Shown in pieces: positions 34,148 through 42,116 of a stretch of 64,000 bases of DNA (within the stretch, counting starts at the first letter, position 1; the number at the start of each line of letters is the position of its first letter). Source of the DNA: Agromyces sp. G08B096 (GTDB taxonomy: Bacteria; Actinomycetota; Actinomycetes; Actinomycetales; Microbacteriaceae); assembly GCF_040267705.1 (NCBI RefSeq), contig NZ_CP158374.1:2666001-2730000 (forward strand). The letters run 5' to 3'. The position numbers and the translations under genes were made by a program. The notes beneath the pieces are model-generated. The model saw nothing but the letters and a program-made list of their open reading frames with translations. It had not been told where the DNA came from and ran no database searches.

Positions 34148-35305
34148 ATGAGCGCCGCCGGCTATCTCTCGGTCGCGACGCCGCTCCGCCTGTCGGTCGG
34201 CGGCACCACCGTCGCGCTGCCGATCCTCGCGGTCGAGGCACTCGGCGACGTCGCGCTCGGCGGCCTGCTCGCCGCGGCCTGCCTCGCCCCCAGCATCCTC
34301 GCCGCGCCGTTCGTCGGGGCGCTCCTCGACCGGACGCGGCATCCGCGCCTGCTCATCGCCGCCGCAGGGCTCGTGACGGCGCTCGGCACGCTGGTCGCCG
34401 CGTTCCTCGGCCTGCTGCCGACCGCGGTCGTCGCGCTCTCGGTCGTCGCCGCCGGAGCCACCACGCCCTTCTTCATGGGCGGCCTGTCGAGCTTCGTCAC
34501 CGAGGAGGTGCCGGGCGAGCGCCGCGCCTATGCTCTCGACGCCCTCTCGTACAACCTCGGCTCGGTGGCCGGCCCGGCGATCGTGGCCGCGGCCGCGGCG
34601 CTCGGGTCGGCGCGCGTCGCCCTCGTGCTCATGGCGGTCGCGGCTCTGGCCGGCGCGGCCGCGACGGCGCTCACTCGACTGCGTCCGCTCGGTGCCGAGC
34701 CTCGCTCGATGGGTGCGGCCATGCGGGCCGGCCTCCGCCACATCGTGCGGTACCGCCCGATCGCCGTCGTGACCGCGTCGGGCACGCTCAGCCAGTTCGG
34801 CGCCGGCGGGCTCGCCGTCGCGGCGGTCGCCCTCTCCACCGAACGGGTGGGCACGCCCGACCAGGGCGCGATCGTCGTGGCCGCCTTCGCCGTCGGCGGG
34901 CTGCTCGGGGCGCTCGCGATCTCGCTGCGCCCGGTGCGGATGCCGCCCGAATGGGAGATGGGCACCGGCTTCGCCGCCACCGGCCTCCTCACGATCGTCG
35001 CCGCCATCGACCTCGGCACGTGGTGGACGACGGCGCTCATCGGGCTGTCGGGCCTGTTCACCGCGTCGAGCTCGGCGGCGATGCTGCTGCTCCGTAAACA
35101 GCAGAGCCCGCCCGGCGTCCGCTCGCAGGTCTTCACGGTCGGCGCCGGGCTCCGCGCCTCGGCCGCGGCCGTGGGCGCCGCCGTCGCCGGACTCGCGGCC
35201 GGCATCGGCGGCGGGTGGCTCATCGCCGCCATCGGCGTCGTCTGGGTCGCCTCCGCCCTGCTGCTGCTCGCCTACCCGCCGGGGACGCGCCCGATCGACG
35301 GCTGA
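34148..35305 (+). CDS. MFS transporter
   Basis: The 385-residue protein has about ten to twelve hydrophobic segments, with the MFS A-motif-like loop GALLDRTRHPRLL between helices 2 and 3 and a central cytoplasmic loop (LRPLGAEPRSMGAAMRAGLRHIVRYRP). It resembles small drug/metabolite exporters rather than a hexuronate symporter. It starts 22 bp after the dehydrogenase gene and so may be co-transcribed. Substrate unknown. The gap to the opposing gene (35306-35344) holds a short inverted repeat, GCGTCGG/CCGACGC, as a weak terminator candidate. Confidence 0.85.
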   Translation: MSAAGYLSVATPLRLSVGGTTVALPILAVEALGDVALGGLLAAACLAPSILAAPFVGALLDRTRHPRLLIAAAGLVTALGTLVAAFLGLLPTAVVALSVVAAGATTPFFMGGLSSFVTEEVPGERRAYALDALSYNLGSVAGPAIVAAAAALGSARVALVLMAVAALAGAAATALTRLRPLGAEPRSMGAAMRAGLRHIVRYRPIAVVTASGTLSQFGAGGLAVAAVALSTERVGTPDQGAIVVAAFAVGGLLGALAISLRPVRMPPEWEMGTGFAATGLLTIVAAIDLGTWWTTALIGLSGLFTASSSAAMLLLRKQQSPPGVRSQVFTVGAGLRASAAAVGAAVAGLAAGIGGGWLIAAIGVVWVASALLLLAYPPGTRPIDG

Positions 35306-35344
35306 CCGCGTCGGGCGCGACCGGGCCAGGGCCGACGCAACGGC

Positions 35345-36688
35345 TCAGCCCGCGAGCCCCAGGTCGGCGATCCGCACCGGCTCACCCGTCTCGAGCGACC
35401 GGTTGCCGGCGATGCCCACCGAGACGGCGCGGACGCCGTCGGCGTAGCCGGCGACGCGACCGAGCGGCGCGTCATCCGTCACCCGGCCGAACAGCTGCCG
35501 GAGCAGGTACGCGTCACCGCCGCCGTGGCTGCCGATGCCCTCGGGGATCGGGACGACCTCGGCGCCCTCCCAATGCCGCTGCACCACGAGCCGCTCACCG
35601 TCGGGCCGCACCTCGTCGACGGGCGAGAGGTCGGGGTGCATGCTCGGGTCGACCACGACCCGTCCGTCGTCGGCGAGGCGCACGGCGCCGCGCTCGACGA
35701 CCTCGAGCTCGGCCCGCCCCTCGGTGCCGTTCACCGTGACGCGGTAGCCCTCCCACGGCGCGTGCGCGTTCAGCGAGTAGCTCATCGTCGCGCCGGTGTC
35801 GTAGTCGACGAGCGCGGCGAGATTGTCCTCGATGGTGATGCCGGGGTCGAACACGTCGCGGTCGCGGAGGTAGCCGTCGTGGTGCTCGGTGTCGAGGTAG
35901 AGCTCCTTCAGCCGCGCGTCGGCCGCCAGGTCGAGCGCGAACGGGTCGCCGGTCGTGCCGGTGCCGCGCTCGGGTCGCGCGCCGAGTCCACGGGCGGCGG
36001 CGTTCTCGGCGCCGTAGAACCGCAGGCCGCCGCTCGCGAACACGCGCACCGGGGCCGCCTGGATCCACCAGTTCACGAGGTCGAAATGGTGCGAGGCCTT
36101 GTGGATGAACAGGCCTCCCGAGTTCGCCTTGTCGCGGTGCCAGCGACGGAAGTAGTCGGCGCCGTGCACCGTGTCGAGCGCCCACTCGAAGTGCACGCTC
36201 GTCACGCGGCCGATGCGGCCGTCGGCGATGACCTGTCGGAGCGTCGAGTTGCGCGGGCTGTAGCGGTAGTTGAACGTCGTGATGACCTCGCGCCCGGTCT
36301 CGGCGATCGCCGCGCCGATCCGCCGGACGCTCTCCGCGTCGATCGTGAGGGGCTTCTCGACGACGACGTCGGCACCCGCGCGGAGGGAGCGGACGATGAA
36401 GTCCGCGTGCGTGACATCGGGCGTCGTGATGATGACGCGGTCGAGCCGCTCGTCGGCGATCATGCGCTCCAGGGCGTCCGGCGCGTACCTCGCCGGAGCG
36501 GAATGGCCGGCGGCGACGACCTCGCGCTCGTAGACGTCGAGGCGTCCGGGGTTGGCATCGCTCCACGCGACGAGCTCGGCGAGCTCTGGCACCTGCTCCG
36601 CGCCGGTCACGGTGCCCGTCATCGCGCCGATGTACATGCCGGCGCGGCTGCCCGTGCCGATGAGTCCGTACCGTTCGCGCTGCGTCAT
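35345..36688 (-). CDS. Gfo/Idh/MocA-family oxidoreductase (glycosidase-like variant possible)
   Basis: The 447-residue protein has the Rossmann motif YGLIGTGSRAGMYIGAM (residues 7-23), ITTPDVTHADFI, and the catalytic-lysine motif VVVEKPLTIDAESV. The C-terminal domain contains GGLFIHKASHHFDLVNWW, where the paired His/Asp lie. A long insert (about residues 225-280, FYGAENAAARGLGARPERGTG) makes it larger than the usual 340-380 residues. Substrate unknown. It is divergent from a LacI regulator; two LacI-type operators occupy the shared promoter region. ATG at 36686-36688 has an AGGAG-type site. Confidence 0.92.
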   Translation of the reverse strand: MTQRERYGLIGTGSRAGMYIGAMTGTVTGAEQVPELAELVAWSDANPGRLDVYEREVVAAGHSAPARYAPDALERMIADERLDRVIITTPDVTHADFIVRSLRAGADVVVEKPLTIDAESVRRIGAAIAETGREVITTFNYRYSPRNSTLRQVIADGRIGRVTSVHFEWALDTVHGADYFRRWHRDKANSGGLFIHKASHHFDLVNWWIQAAPVRVFASGGLRFYGAENAAARGLGARPERGTGTTGDPFALDLAADARLKELYLDTEHHDGYLRDRDVFDPGITIEDNLAALVDYDTGATMSYSLNAHAPWEGYRVTVNGTEGRAELEVVERGAVRLADDGRVVVDPSMHPDLSPVDEVRPDGERLVVQRHWEGAEVVPIPEGIGSHGGGDAYLLRQLFGRVTDDAPLGRVAGYADGVRAVSVGIAGNRSLETGEPVRIADLGLAG

Positions 36689-36710
36689 CGCGTGCTCCTG
36701 CCGTTGGACC

Positions 36711-36726
36711 AGAAATCGTTTTCCCG
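36711..36726. promoter_or_regulatory. LacI-type operator upstream of the 35345-36688 oxidoreductase
   Basis: Minus-strand reading CGGGAAAACGATTTCT, 22 bp upstream of the oxidoreductase start codon. Identical over 15-16 bases to the site at 29557-29572. Confidence 0.7.
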
Positions 36727-36764
36727 CGCGCGCTCGGGCGCGTCGAGGGGTGAACGGATGCCAC

Positions 36765-36783
36765 TGGGAAAGCGTTATCTCGG
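36765..36783. promoter_or_regulatory. LacI-type operator in the oxidoreductase/LacI promoter region
   Basis: TGGGAAAGCGTTATCTCGG, a 16-bp palindrome with one broken position, shares GGGAAAGCGTTATC with the site at 27322-27335. It is 110 bp upstream of the LacI gene start. Confidence 0.7.
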
Positions 36784-36891
36784 TTCGCTATCCTTTGTAG
36801 CAGCCCGCCGCACCGCCGCCAAACGCCGGGCCGGAACGGGCCCCGCGCTAGCATGGGGCGCCCGCACCGAGGCGGGCCGCTGGAGGAGCCC

Positions 36892-37920
36892 ATGAGCGAG
36901 ACGAGCCGCACGAGCCCGGCGACCCTGCACGACGTCGCACGCGAGGCCGGCGTCTCGCTCGCGACCGCGTCGAGGTCGCTGAACGGCAGCACCCGCAAGG
37001 TCAACGAGGAGTACCGCCGGCGCGTGCTCGACGCCGCCGCCCGGCTGAACTACTCCCCGAACCTCTCCGCCCAGGCGGTCGCCCGCGGCACGACCACGAC
37101 CGTGGCCCTGCTCGTCGCCGACATCGCCGACCCCTACTTCTCCTCCATCGCCTCCGGCGTCGTCGCCGAGGCCGATCGCGAACGCCTCATCGTGACCATG
37201 GCGGCCACCGAGCGCGACCCGGAGCGCGAGCTCGACCTCGTCCGCCAGCTGCGCGGCCAGCGCCCCCGGGTGATGATCCTCGCGGGCTCGCGACCCACGA
37301 CCGACCCCACGGCCGGGGCCCTCGGCGAGGAGCTCGCGGCGTACGAGGCATCCGGCGGCCGGGTCGTGCTCATCAGCCGCAACGAGCTCGACTTCCGCAC
37401 CGTCCTGCTCGACAACCGGGCCGGCGCCGAGGCGCTCGCCCATGAGCTCACCGCCCTCGGCTACCGCCGGTTCGCCGTCGTGACGGGCGGCGAGGGGCTC
37501 CGCACGGCCGCAGACCGCCTCGACGGGTTCCGCGCGGGCCTCGAGGCGACGGGCGGCCGGCTCGACGAGGCCGACGTCGTGCGCGCCGCGTTCACCCGCG
37601 ACGGCGGGTACGACGGCATGACGCGGCTCATCGAGCGAGGCCTCGACGGCATCGAGCTGGTGTTCGCCGCCAACGACGTGATGGCCGTCGGCGCGCTGTC
37701 CGCGATCCGTGATGCGGGCCTCGCCCCAGGACGCGACCTCGCGGTCGCCGGCTTCGACGACATCCCCACCGTCCGCGATGTCACCCCGCCCCTCACGACC
37801 GTCCGGGTGCCGCTCGACGAGCTCGGACGCCGCGCCCTCCGCCTCGCCCTCGACGACGGCGACGAGGGCGGCGCGATCCAGACCGAGGTCGTCCTCCGCG
37901 AGTCGACCCCCGCCCGCTGA
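36892..37920 (+). CDS. LacI-family transcriptional regulator
   Basis: The 342-residue protein has an N-terminal HTH (residues 8-35: ATLHDVAREAGVSLATASRS, LNGSTRKVNEEYR) and a sensor domain with VALLVADIADPYFSSIASGV and DLAVAGFDDIPTVRDVTPPL. ATG 36892 follows GGAGGA at 36882-36887; an earlier in-frame start at 36853 lacks such a site. It is divergent from the oxidoreductase and probably represses it. Since its promoter region shares operator sequences with 27321 and 29556, either this or the 28451-29470 regulator may control both loci. A composite repeat region follows its stop. Confidence 0.93.
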   Translation: MSETSRTSPATLHDVAREAGVSLATASRSLNGSTRKVNEEYRRRVLDAAARLNYSPNLSAQAVARGTTTTVALLVADIADPYFSSIASGVVAEADRERLIVTMAATERDPERELDLVRQLRGQRPRVMILAGSRPTTDPTAGALGEELAAYEASGGRVVLISRNELDFRTVLLDNRAGAEALAHELTALGYRRFAVVTGGEGLRTAADRLDGFRAGLEATGGRLDEADVVRAAFTRDGGYDGMTRLIERGLDGIELVFAANDVMAVGALSAIRDAGLAPGRDLAVAGFDDIPTVRDVTPPLTTVRVPLDELGRRALRLALDDGDEGGAIQTEVVLRESTPAR

Positions 37921-37944
37921 GCACCCGCGGCGCCCTGCCGCCTC

Positions 37945-38224
37945 CCCGGATGCCCCGACGCGGTCCACCCGCGCGCGTCACGCCCCGCACCTCCCCCGGA
38001 TGCCCCCTGTCGGCGCGATCCGCCGATGTTCGACATCCCACCGCGATTCCCGGATGCCCCGTGTGGGCGGAATCCGCCCGTGCGAGGCATCCCCCCGCGC
38101 TTCCCGGATGCCCCGTGTGGGCGGAATCCGCCCGTGCGAGGCATCCCACCGCGATTCCCGGATGCCCCGTGTGGGCGGGATCCGCCGGTGCGAGGCATCC
38201 CTCACCGGCGAATACTGCCGACAC
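37945..38224. repeat. Tandem 54-bp palindromic repeats, last unit extended to a long hairpin
   Basis: CCCGGATGCC recurs at 37945, 37995, 38049, 38103 and 38157, i.e. spacing 50, 54, 54, 54. The full units contain GGATGCC, a central GGGCGGAATCCGCCC palindrome, then GGCATCC, so each unit is almost palindromic over about 43 bases. Units 3 and 4 (38048-38101 and 38102-38155) are nearly identical; unit 1 is the most diverged. The last unit runs on into a 22-bp stem: 38169-38190 pairs with 38203-38224 around a 12-base loop. No spacers, ORF support or transposase are seen. Confidence 0.8.
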
Positions 38225-38241
38225 GACGACGATCACTCACG

Positions 38242-38305
38242 CCGGCCGGTCCGCCGGCCGGCCCGCCGGCCGGTCGGTGCGCCGGCAGGTCGGCCGGCCG
38301 GCGCG
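38242..38305. repeat. 12-bp CCGGCCGG minisatellite
   Basis: CCGGCCGG or its one-base variant CCGGCAGG starts at 38242, 38254, 38266, 38282 and 38294, giving a roughly 12-bp tandem period with one 16-bp step. Each core is self-complementary. It is inserted between two copies of the long hairpin element. Confidence 0.7.
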
Positions 38306-38353
38306 TTCGGCGTACGGCTGCCGCCGCTGCCCGTGACCACTCCCGGATGACCC

Positions 38354-38409
38354 GTGTCGGCGGAATCCGCCGGTGCGAGGCATCCCACACCGGCAAATAC
38401 TGCCGACAC
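38354..38409. repeat. Second copy of the long hairpin element
   Basis: 38354-38375 pairs with 38388-38409 (22-base arms, 12-base loop CGAGGCATCCCA), the same geometry and nearly the same sequence as 38169-38224, with CCCGGATG just upstream and ACGACGA just downstream in both. The rest of 38410-38617 has no gene and carries one LacI-type operator. Confidence 0.75.
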
Positions 38410-38550
38410 GACGATGTGCGACGGCTCGCGCGGACTGCACCCACCCGCCCGGCTGCACCCCGCCCACCGATTGCCCGCACCCATCGCCTGCCCGCGCCCG
38501 CTTCCCCGCACCCGCCGGTTGCACGAGCGCGCTTCCCTGTGCCACACTCT

Positions 38551-38565
38551 GGTAAACGCTTTCCC
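38551..38565. promoter_or_regulatory. LacI-type operator upstream of the oxidoreductase-DUF993 operon
   Basis: GGTAAACGCTTTCCC (complement GGGAAAGCGTTTACC) lies 53 bp upstream of the GTG at 38618. It shares GGGAAAGCGTT with the sites at 27322 and 36766. Confidence 0.65.
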
Positions 38566-38617
38566 GCAGCGGTGCGGCGATGCCCGCCACCGCTCCCGGC
38601 TCGAACAGGACTCCACC

Positions 38618-39901
38618 GTGGCAGAGCAGACCACCCAGCAGACCCCGCCCGCCCCGCAGACGCTCGGCATCATCATGAACGGCGTCTCGGGCCGCATGGG
38701 CTACCGCCAGCACCTCGTGCGCTCGATCCTCGCCATCCGCGACCAGGGCGGCGTGCTCCTCTCCGACGGCGAGACGCGGGTGCAGGTCGAGCCGATCCTC
38801 GTCGGCCGCAGCGAGAAGAAGCTCGCCGAGCTCGCCGCGCGGCACGGCATCGAGCACTACACGACCGACCTCGACGCCGCGCTCGCCGACGACCGGTGGC
38901 AGATCTACGCCGACTTCCTCGTCACGAAGGCGCGCGCCGCCGCCATCCGCAAGGCCATCGCGGCCGGCAAGGCGATCTACACCGAGAAGCCCACCGCGGA
39001 GTCGTTCGAGGAGGCGCTCGAGCTCGCCCGCCTCGCGCAGGAGGCCGGCATCAAGAACGGCGTCGTGCACGACAAGCTCTACCTGCCGGGCTTCCAGAAG
39101 CTCCGCCGGCTCATCGACTCCGGTTTCTTCGGCCGCATCCTGTCGGTGCGCGGCGAGTTCGGCTACTGGGTGTTCGAGGGCGACTGGCAGCCCGCGCAGC
39201 GGCCGAGCTGGAACTACCGCGCGGAGGACGGCGGCGGCATCATCGTCGACATGTTCCCGCACTGGAACTACGTGCTCGAGAACCTGTTCGGCCGCGTCGA
39301 ATCGGTCTACGCCAAGGCCGTCACCGAGATCCCGGAGCGGGTCGACGAGCGCGGTGACGCGTACCCCGCGACGGCCGACGACGCCGCCTACGCCATCTTC
39401 GAGCTCGAGGGCGGCATCACCGCTCAGCTGAACTCGAGCTGGACCACGCGCGTGAACCGCGACGAGCTCGTGGAGTTCCAGGTCGACGGCACGCACGGTT
39501 CGGCCGTGGTCGGGCTGTTCGGCTGCAAGATCCAGCCGCGGAACGCCACGCCGAAGCCCGTTTGGAACCCCGACCTCGCCGACGAGCACGACTACGCGGC
39601 CGACTGGATCGAGTCGCCCGGCAACCGCGAGTTCGAGAACGGCTTCAAGACGCAGTGGGAGGAGTTCATCCGCCACGTCGTCGAGGACGCCCCGAACCGC
39701 TTCGACTTCCTCGCCGGCGCGCGCGGAGTGCTGCTCGCCGAGGCGGGCCTCGAGAGCTCGAAGGCGGGTCGCCGCGTCGAGATCCCGGTCGTCACGGTCG
39801 AGCAGGGCCGCGGCGGCGCACCGGATGCCTCGTCCGAGCCGGCCGCGTCGGGCGGGGCGTCGGGCGTGTCGTCGGATTCCGAGCTCGCCGGGGTGCGCTG
39901 A
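38618..39901 (+). CDS. Gfo/Idh/MocA-family oxidoreductase
   Basis: The 427-residue protein has an unusual nucleotide-binding start, LGIIMNGVSGRMGYRQHLVR (residues 15-34), resembling the GxxGxMG turn of dihydrodipicolinate-reductase-like folds, then IYADFLVTKARAAAIRKAI and the lysine motif AIYTEKPTAESFEEAL. The C-terminal domain includes GGGIIVDMFPHWNYVLENLF (Asp-x3-His). The last 35 residues are a low-complexity Ala/Ser/Gly tail. GTG 38618 is the only start near the conserved region; its ribosome site (AGGA) is weak. The gene touches the DUF993 gene by one base (TGATG), so they are coupled. Substrate unknown. Confidence 0.88.
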   Translation: MAEQTTQQTPPAPQTLGIIMNGVSGRMGYRQHLVRSILAIRDQGGVLLSDGETRVQVEPILVGRSEKKLAELAARHGIEHYTTDLDAALADDRWQIYADFLVTKARAAAIRKAIAAGKAIYTEKPTAESFEEALELARLAQEAGIKNGVVHDKLYLPGFQKLRRLIDSGFFGRILSVRGEFGYWVFEGDWQPAQRPSWNYRAEDGGGIIVDMFPHWNYVLENLFGRVESVYAKAVTEIPERVDERGDAYPATADDAAYAIFELEGGITAQLNSSWTTRVNRDELVEFQVDGTHGSAVVGLFGCKIQPRNATPKPVWNPDLADEHDYAADWIESPGNREFENGFKTQWEEFIRHVVEDAPNRFDFLAGARGVLLAEAGLESSKAGRRVEIPVVTVEQGRGGAPDASSEPAASGGASGVSSDSELAGVR

Positions 39902-41232
39902 TGACCTCGCTGACCCTCCTCGGCGCCGACGGCGGCGTGGCATCCGCTGCGCTGAACCCGGCGCCCGCGTTCCAGAAACCGCGCCGGCCGCTCGAGCGCC
40001 GCGTCGCGTACGCGGCGGCGCACGTCGTGCCGAAGGCGTACGCCGACAACACGCCGGGCAGTCCGGCGGATATCGACTGGGATGCCACGCTGGCGTTCCG
40101 CCACCACGTCTGGTCGTGGGGGCTGGGCGTCGCCGACGCCATGGACACGGCGCAGCGGAACATGGGCCTCGATGCCTCGGCGACGCGGGAGCTCATCTCA
40201 CGGAGCGCGGCGGAGGCGGCCTCGGCCGGCGGCCGGCTCGTCGTGGGCGTGAACACCGACCACATCGAGGACGAGTCGATCGGCCTCGACGAGGTCGTCG
40301 AGGCCTACACCCGGCAGCTCCACCACGCCGAGGATGCCGGCGCCGGCGTCGTGCTCATGGCGAGCCGGCACCTCGCGCGCGCCGCGCGCACGGCCGACGA
40401 CTACCGCCGCGTCTACCGCGAGGTGCTCGCCGCGGCGGGCGCACCGGTGATCCTGCACTGGCTCGGCACCGCGTTCGATCCGGCGCTCGCGGGCTACTTC
40501 GGCTCCGAAGACACGGATGCCGCGTCCTCGACGCTCCTGCAGATCATCGAGTACAACCGCGACAAGGTGGCGGGCGTGAAGATGAGCCTCCTCGACGCGG
40601 ACGCCGAGGTGTCGGTGCGCCGGCGTCTGCCGGAGACGGCGCGGATGTTCACGGGCGACGACTACCACTACGTCGGCCTCATCGAGGGCGACGAGCACGG
40701 GCACTCCGATGCGCTGCTCGGCGCGTTCGCGGGGCTCGCGCCCAACGCCTCCGCGGCGATCCAGTCCCTCGACGCGGGCGACGCGGCGGGGTACCGCGCG
40801 GTGCTCGGGCCGACCGAGGCGCTCTCGCAGCAGGTGTTCGCCGCGCCCACGTACTACTACAAGACGGGCGTCGCCTTCCTCTCGTGGCTGAACGGGCACC
40901 AGCGGGCGTTCCAGATGGTCGGCGGCCTGCACGCGGCGCGCAGCCTGCCGCACCTGTCGCGCATCGTGGAGCTCGCGAACGCGTCCGGGGCGCTGGAGCG
41001 GCCCGAGCTCGCCGCCGCGAGGTGGCACGAGCTGCTCACCGTGAACGGCATCGACGTCACGGCGGCGGCCGCAGGGTCGGCGACCGGCGCGGCGACGGAT
41101 GCCTCGGCGGACGATGCGGCGGCGGATGCCTCGACCGACGGCACCGCACGCGAGAACGCGGCCGACGGCGCCCAGCGTGCCGCCGCGCCGACCGCGACCG
41201 ATCCGGTCGATCTCTCGGAGGTGCCCGCGTGA
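39901..41232 (+). CDS. DUF993 family protein (TIM-barrel-like)
   Basis: The 443-residue protein is a member of DUF993, typically found beside Gfo/Idh/MocA oxidoreductases and sugar-phosphate isomerases. Conserved-looking blocks include RRVAYAAAHVVPKAYADN, WDATLAFRHHVWSWGLGVADAMDTAQRNMG, VVGVNTDHIEDE, PVILHWLGTAFDPALAGYFG and KMSLLDADAEV. Several resemble strand ends of an aldolase-type TIM barrel, and the lysine of VAGVKMS is at the position of a class I Schiff-base lysine, though this is speculation. The last 55 residues are an Ala/Asp/Thr-rich disordered tail. It overlaps the next gene by 4 bp. Confidence 0.85.
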   Translation: MTSLTLLGADGGVASAALNPAPAFQKPRRPLERRVAYAAAHVVPKAYADNTPGSPADIDWDATLAFRHHVWSWGLGVADAMDTAQRNMGLDASATRELISRSAAEAASAGGRLVVGVNTDHIEDESIGLDEVVEAYTRQLHHAEDAGAGVVLMASRHLARAARTADDYRRVYREVLAAAGAPVILHWLGTAFDPALAGYFGSEDTDAASSTLLQIIEYNRDKVAGVKMSLLDADAEVSVRRRLPETARMFTGDDYHYVGLIEGDEHGHSDALLGAFAGLAPNASAAIQSLDAGDAAGYRAVLGPTEALSQQVFAAPTYYYKTGVAFLSWLNGHQRAFQMVGGLHAARSLPHLSRIVELANASGALERPELAAARWHELLTVNGIDVTAAAAGSATGAATDASADDAAADASTDGTARENAADGAQRAAAPTATDPVDLSEVPA

Positions 41233-42113
41233 GCGCGCACCCGCGTCTGTCCATGAACGTCGCGACGATCAAGTACGCGCCGTTCGACGAGTCACTGCGC
41301 GTGCTCGTCGAGGCGGGCTACGCGTCGGTCGGGCTCTGGCGCGAGCCCATCGCGGAGGCTGGCCTCGGTGAGGCCGCGAGGCGGTTCGCCGACACCGGCC
41401 TCCGGCTGTCGACGCTCTGCCGGCAGGGCTTCTTCACCATGGCGGAGGGCCCGGAGCGCCGGGCCTCGATCGACGAGAACCGGCGCGCCATCGATGAGAC
41501 GGCGACGCTCGCCGCCGCAGGAGCCCCGGGCTCACGCGCGGTGCTGGTGCTCGTCGCCGGCGGCCTTCCCGACGGCTCGACCGACCTCGTCGGGGCCCGC
41601 GGCCGCGTCGCCGACGCCCTCGCCGAGCTCGCACCCGAGGCGGCCGCTGCCGGCGTCACCCTCGCGATCGAACCGCTGCACCCGATGTTCGCCTCCGACC
41701 GGGCGGTCGTCTCGACGCTGAAGCAGTCGCTCGACCTGGCCGCGCCGTTCTCGCCCCAGGCGGTCGGCGTCGCCGTCGACACGTACCACCTCTGGTGGGA
41801 CCCGGAGGCCGAGGCCCAGATCGCCCGCGCGGGCGATGAGGGCCGCATCGCGACCTACCAGGTCTGCGACTGGGCGACCCCGCTGCCGGCCGACGCCCTG
41901 CTCGGCCGCCACTACCCGGGCGACGGCGTGATCGACTTCGCGCGGTTCACGCGTGCGGTCGAGGCGGCCGGCTACACCGGCGACATCGAGGTCGAGATCT
42001 TCAATCAGTCGGTCTGGGATGCCCCGTGGCCGGAGGTCGCGGCCCGCACCGCGTCGTCGTTCGACGCGGTGGTCGCGCCGTCGCTCGCGGCGGTCGCCCG
42101 GACGAGCGCCTGA
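41229..42113 (+). CDS. Sugar-phosphate isomerase/epimerase-like protein (xylose-isomerase-like TIM barrel)
   Basis: The 294-residue protein has the AP-endonuclease-2/xylose-isomerase-like barrel: RLSMNVATIKYAPFDESL, GLRLSTLCRQGFF, VTLAIEPLHPMFASDR (Glu ligand), VGVAVDTYHLWWDPEAEAQI (Asp and His ligands) and GDIEVEIFNQSVW (final Glu). These are the expected divalent-metal ligands of ketose epimerases and inosose isomerases. GTG 41229 overlaps the DUF993 stop by 4 bp. It closes a three-gene catabolic unit whose substrate is unknown; inositol-like or keto-sugar substrates are possible. Confidence 0.88.
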   Translation: MSAHPRLSMNVATIKYAPFDESLRVLVEAGYASVGLWREPIAEAGLGEAARRFADTGLRLSTLCRQGFFTMAEGPERRASIDENRRAIDETATLAAAGAPGSRAVLVLVAGGLPDGSTDLVGARGRVADALAELAPEAAAAGVTLAIEPLHPMFASDRAVVSTLKQSLDLAAPFSPQAVGVAVDTYHLWWDPEAEAQIARAGDEGRIATYQVCDWATPLPADALLGRHYPGDGVIDFARFTRAVEAAGYTGDIEVEIFNQSVWDAPWPEVAARTASSFDAVVAPSLAAVARTSA

Positions 42114-42116
42114 CCG

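Noticed and set aside
37945-38224. CRISPR array
   Set aside because: The 54-bp units follow each other directly, have no unique spacers, are themselves palindromic and have no cas genes nearby.
37709-38350. A 213-codon frame with repeated peptide motifs over the repeat locus
   Set aside because: It begins inside the LacI gene in another frame, and its periodic peptide only reflects the 54-bp DNA repeats.
1-42113. A genomic island or prophage carrying the sugar genes
   Set aside because: No integrase, transposase, tRNA or att-like duplication is seen, and the base composition is similar throughout apart from the two skewed genes.
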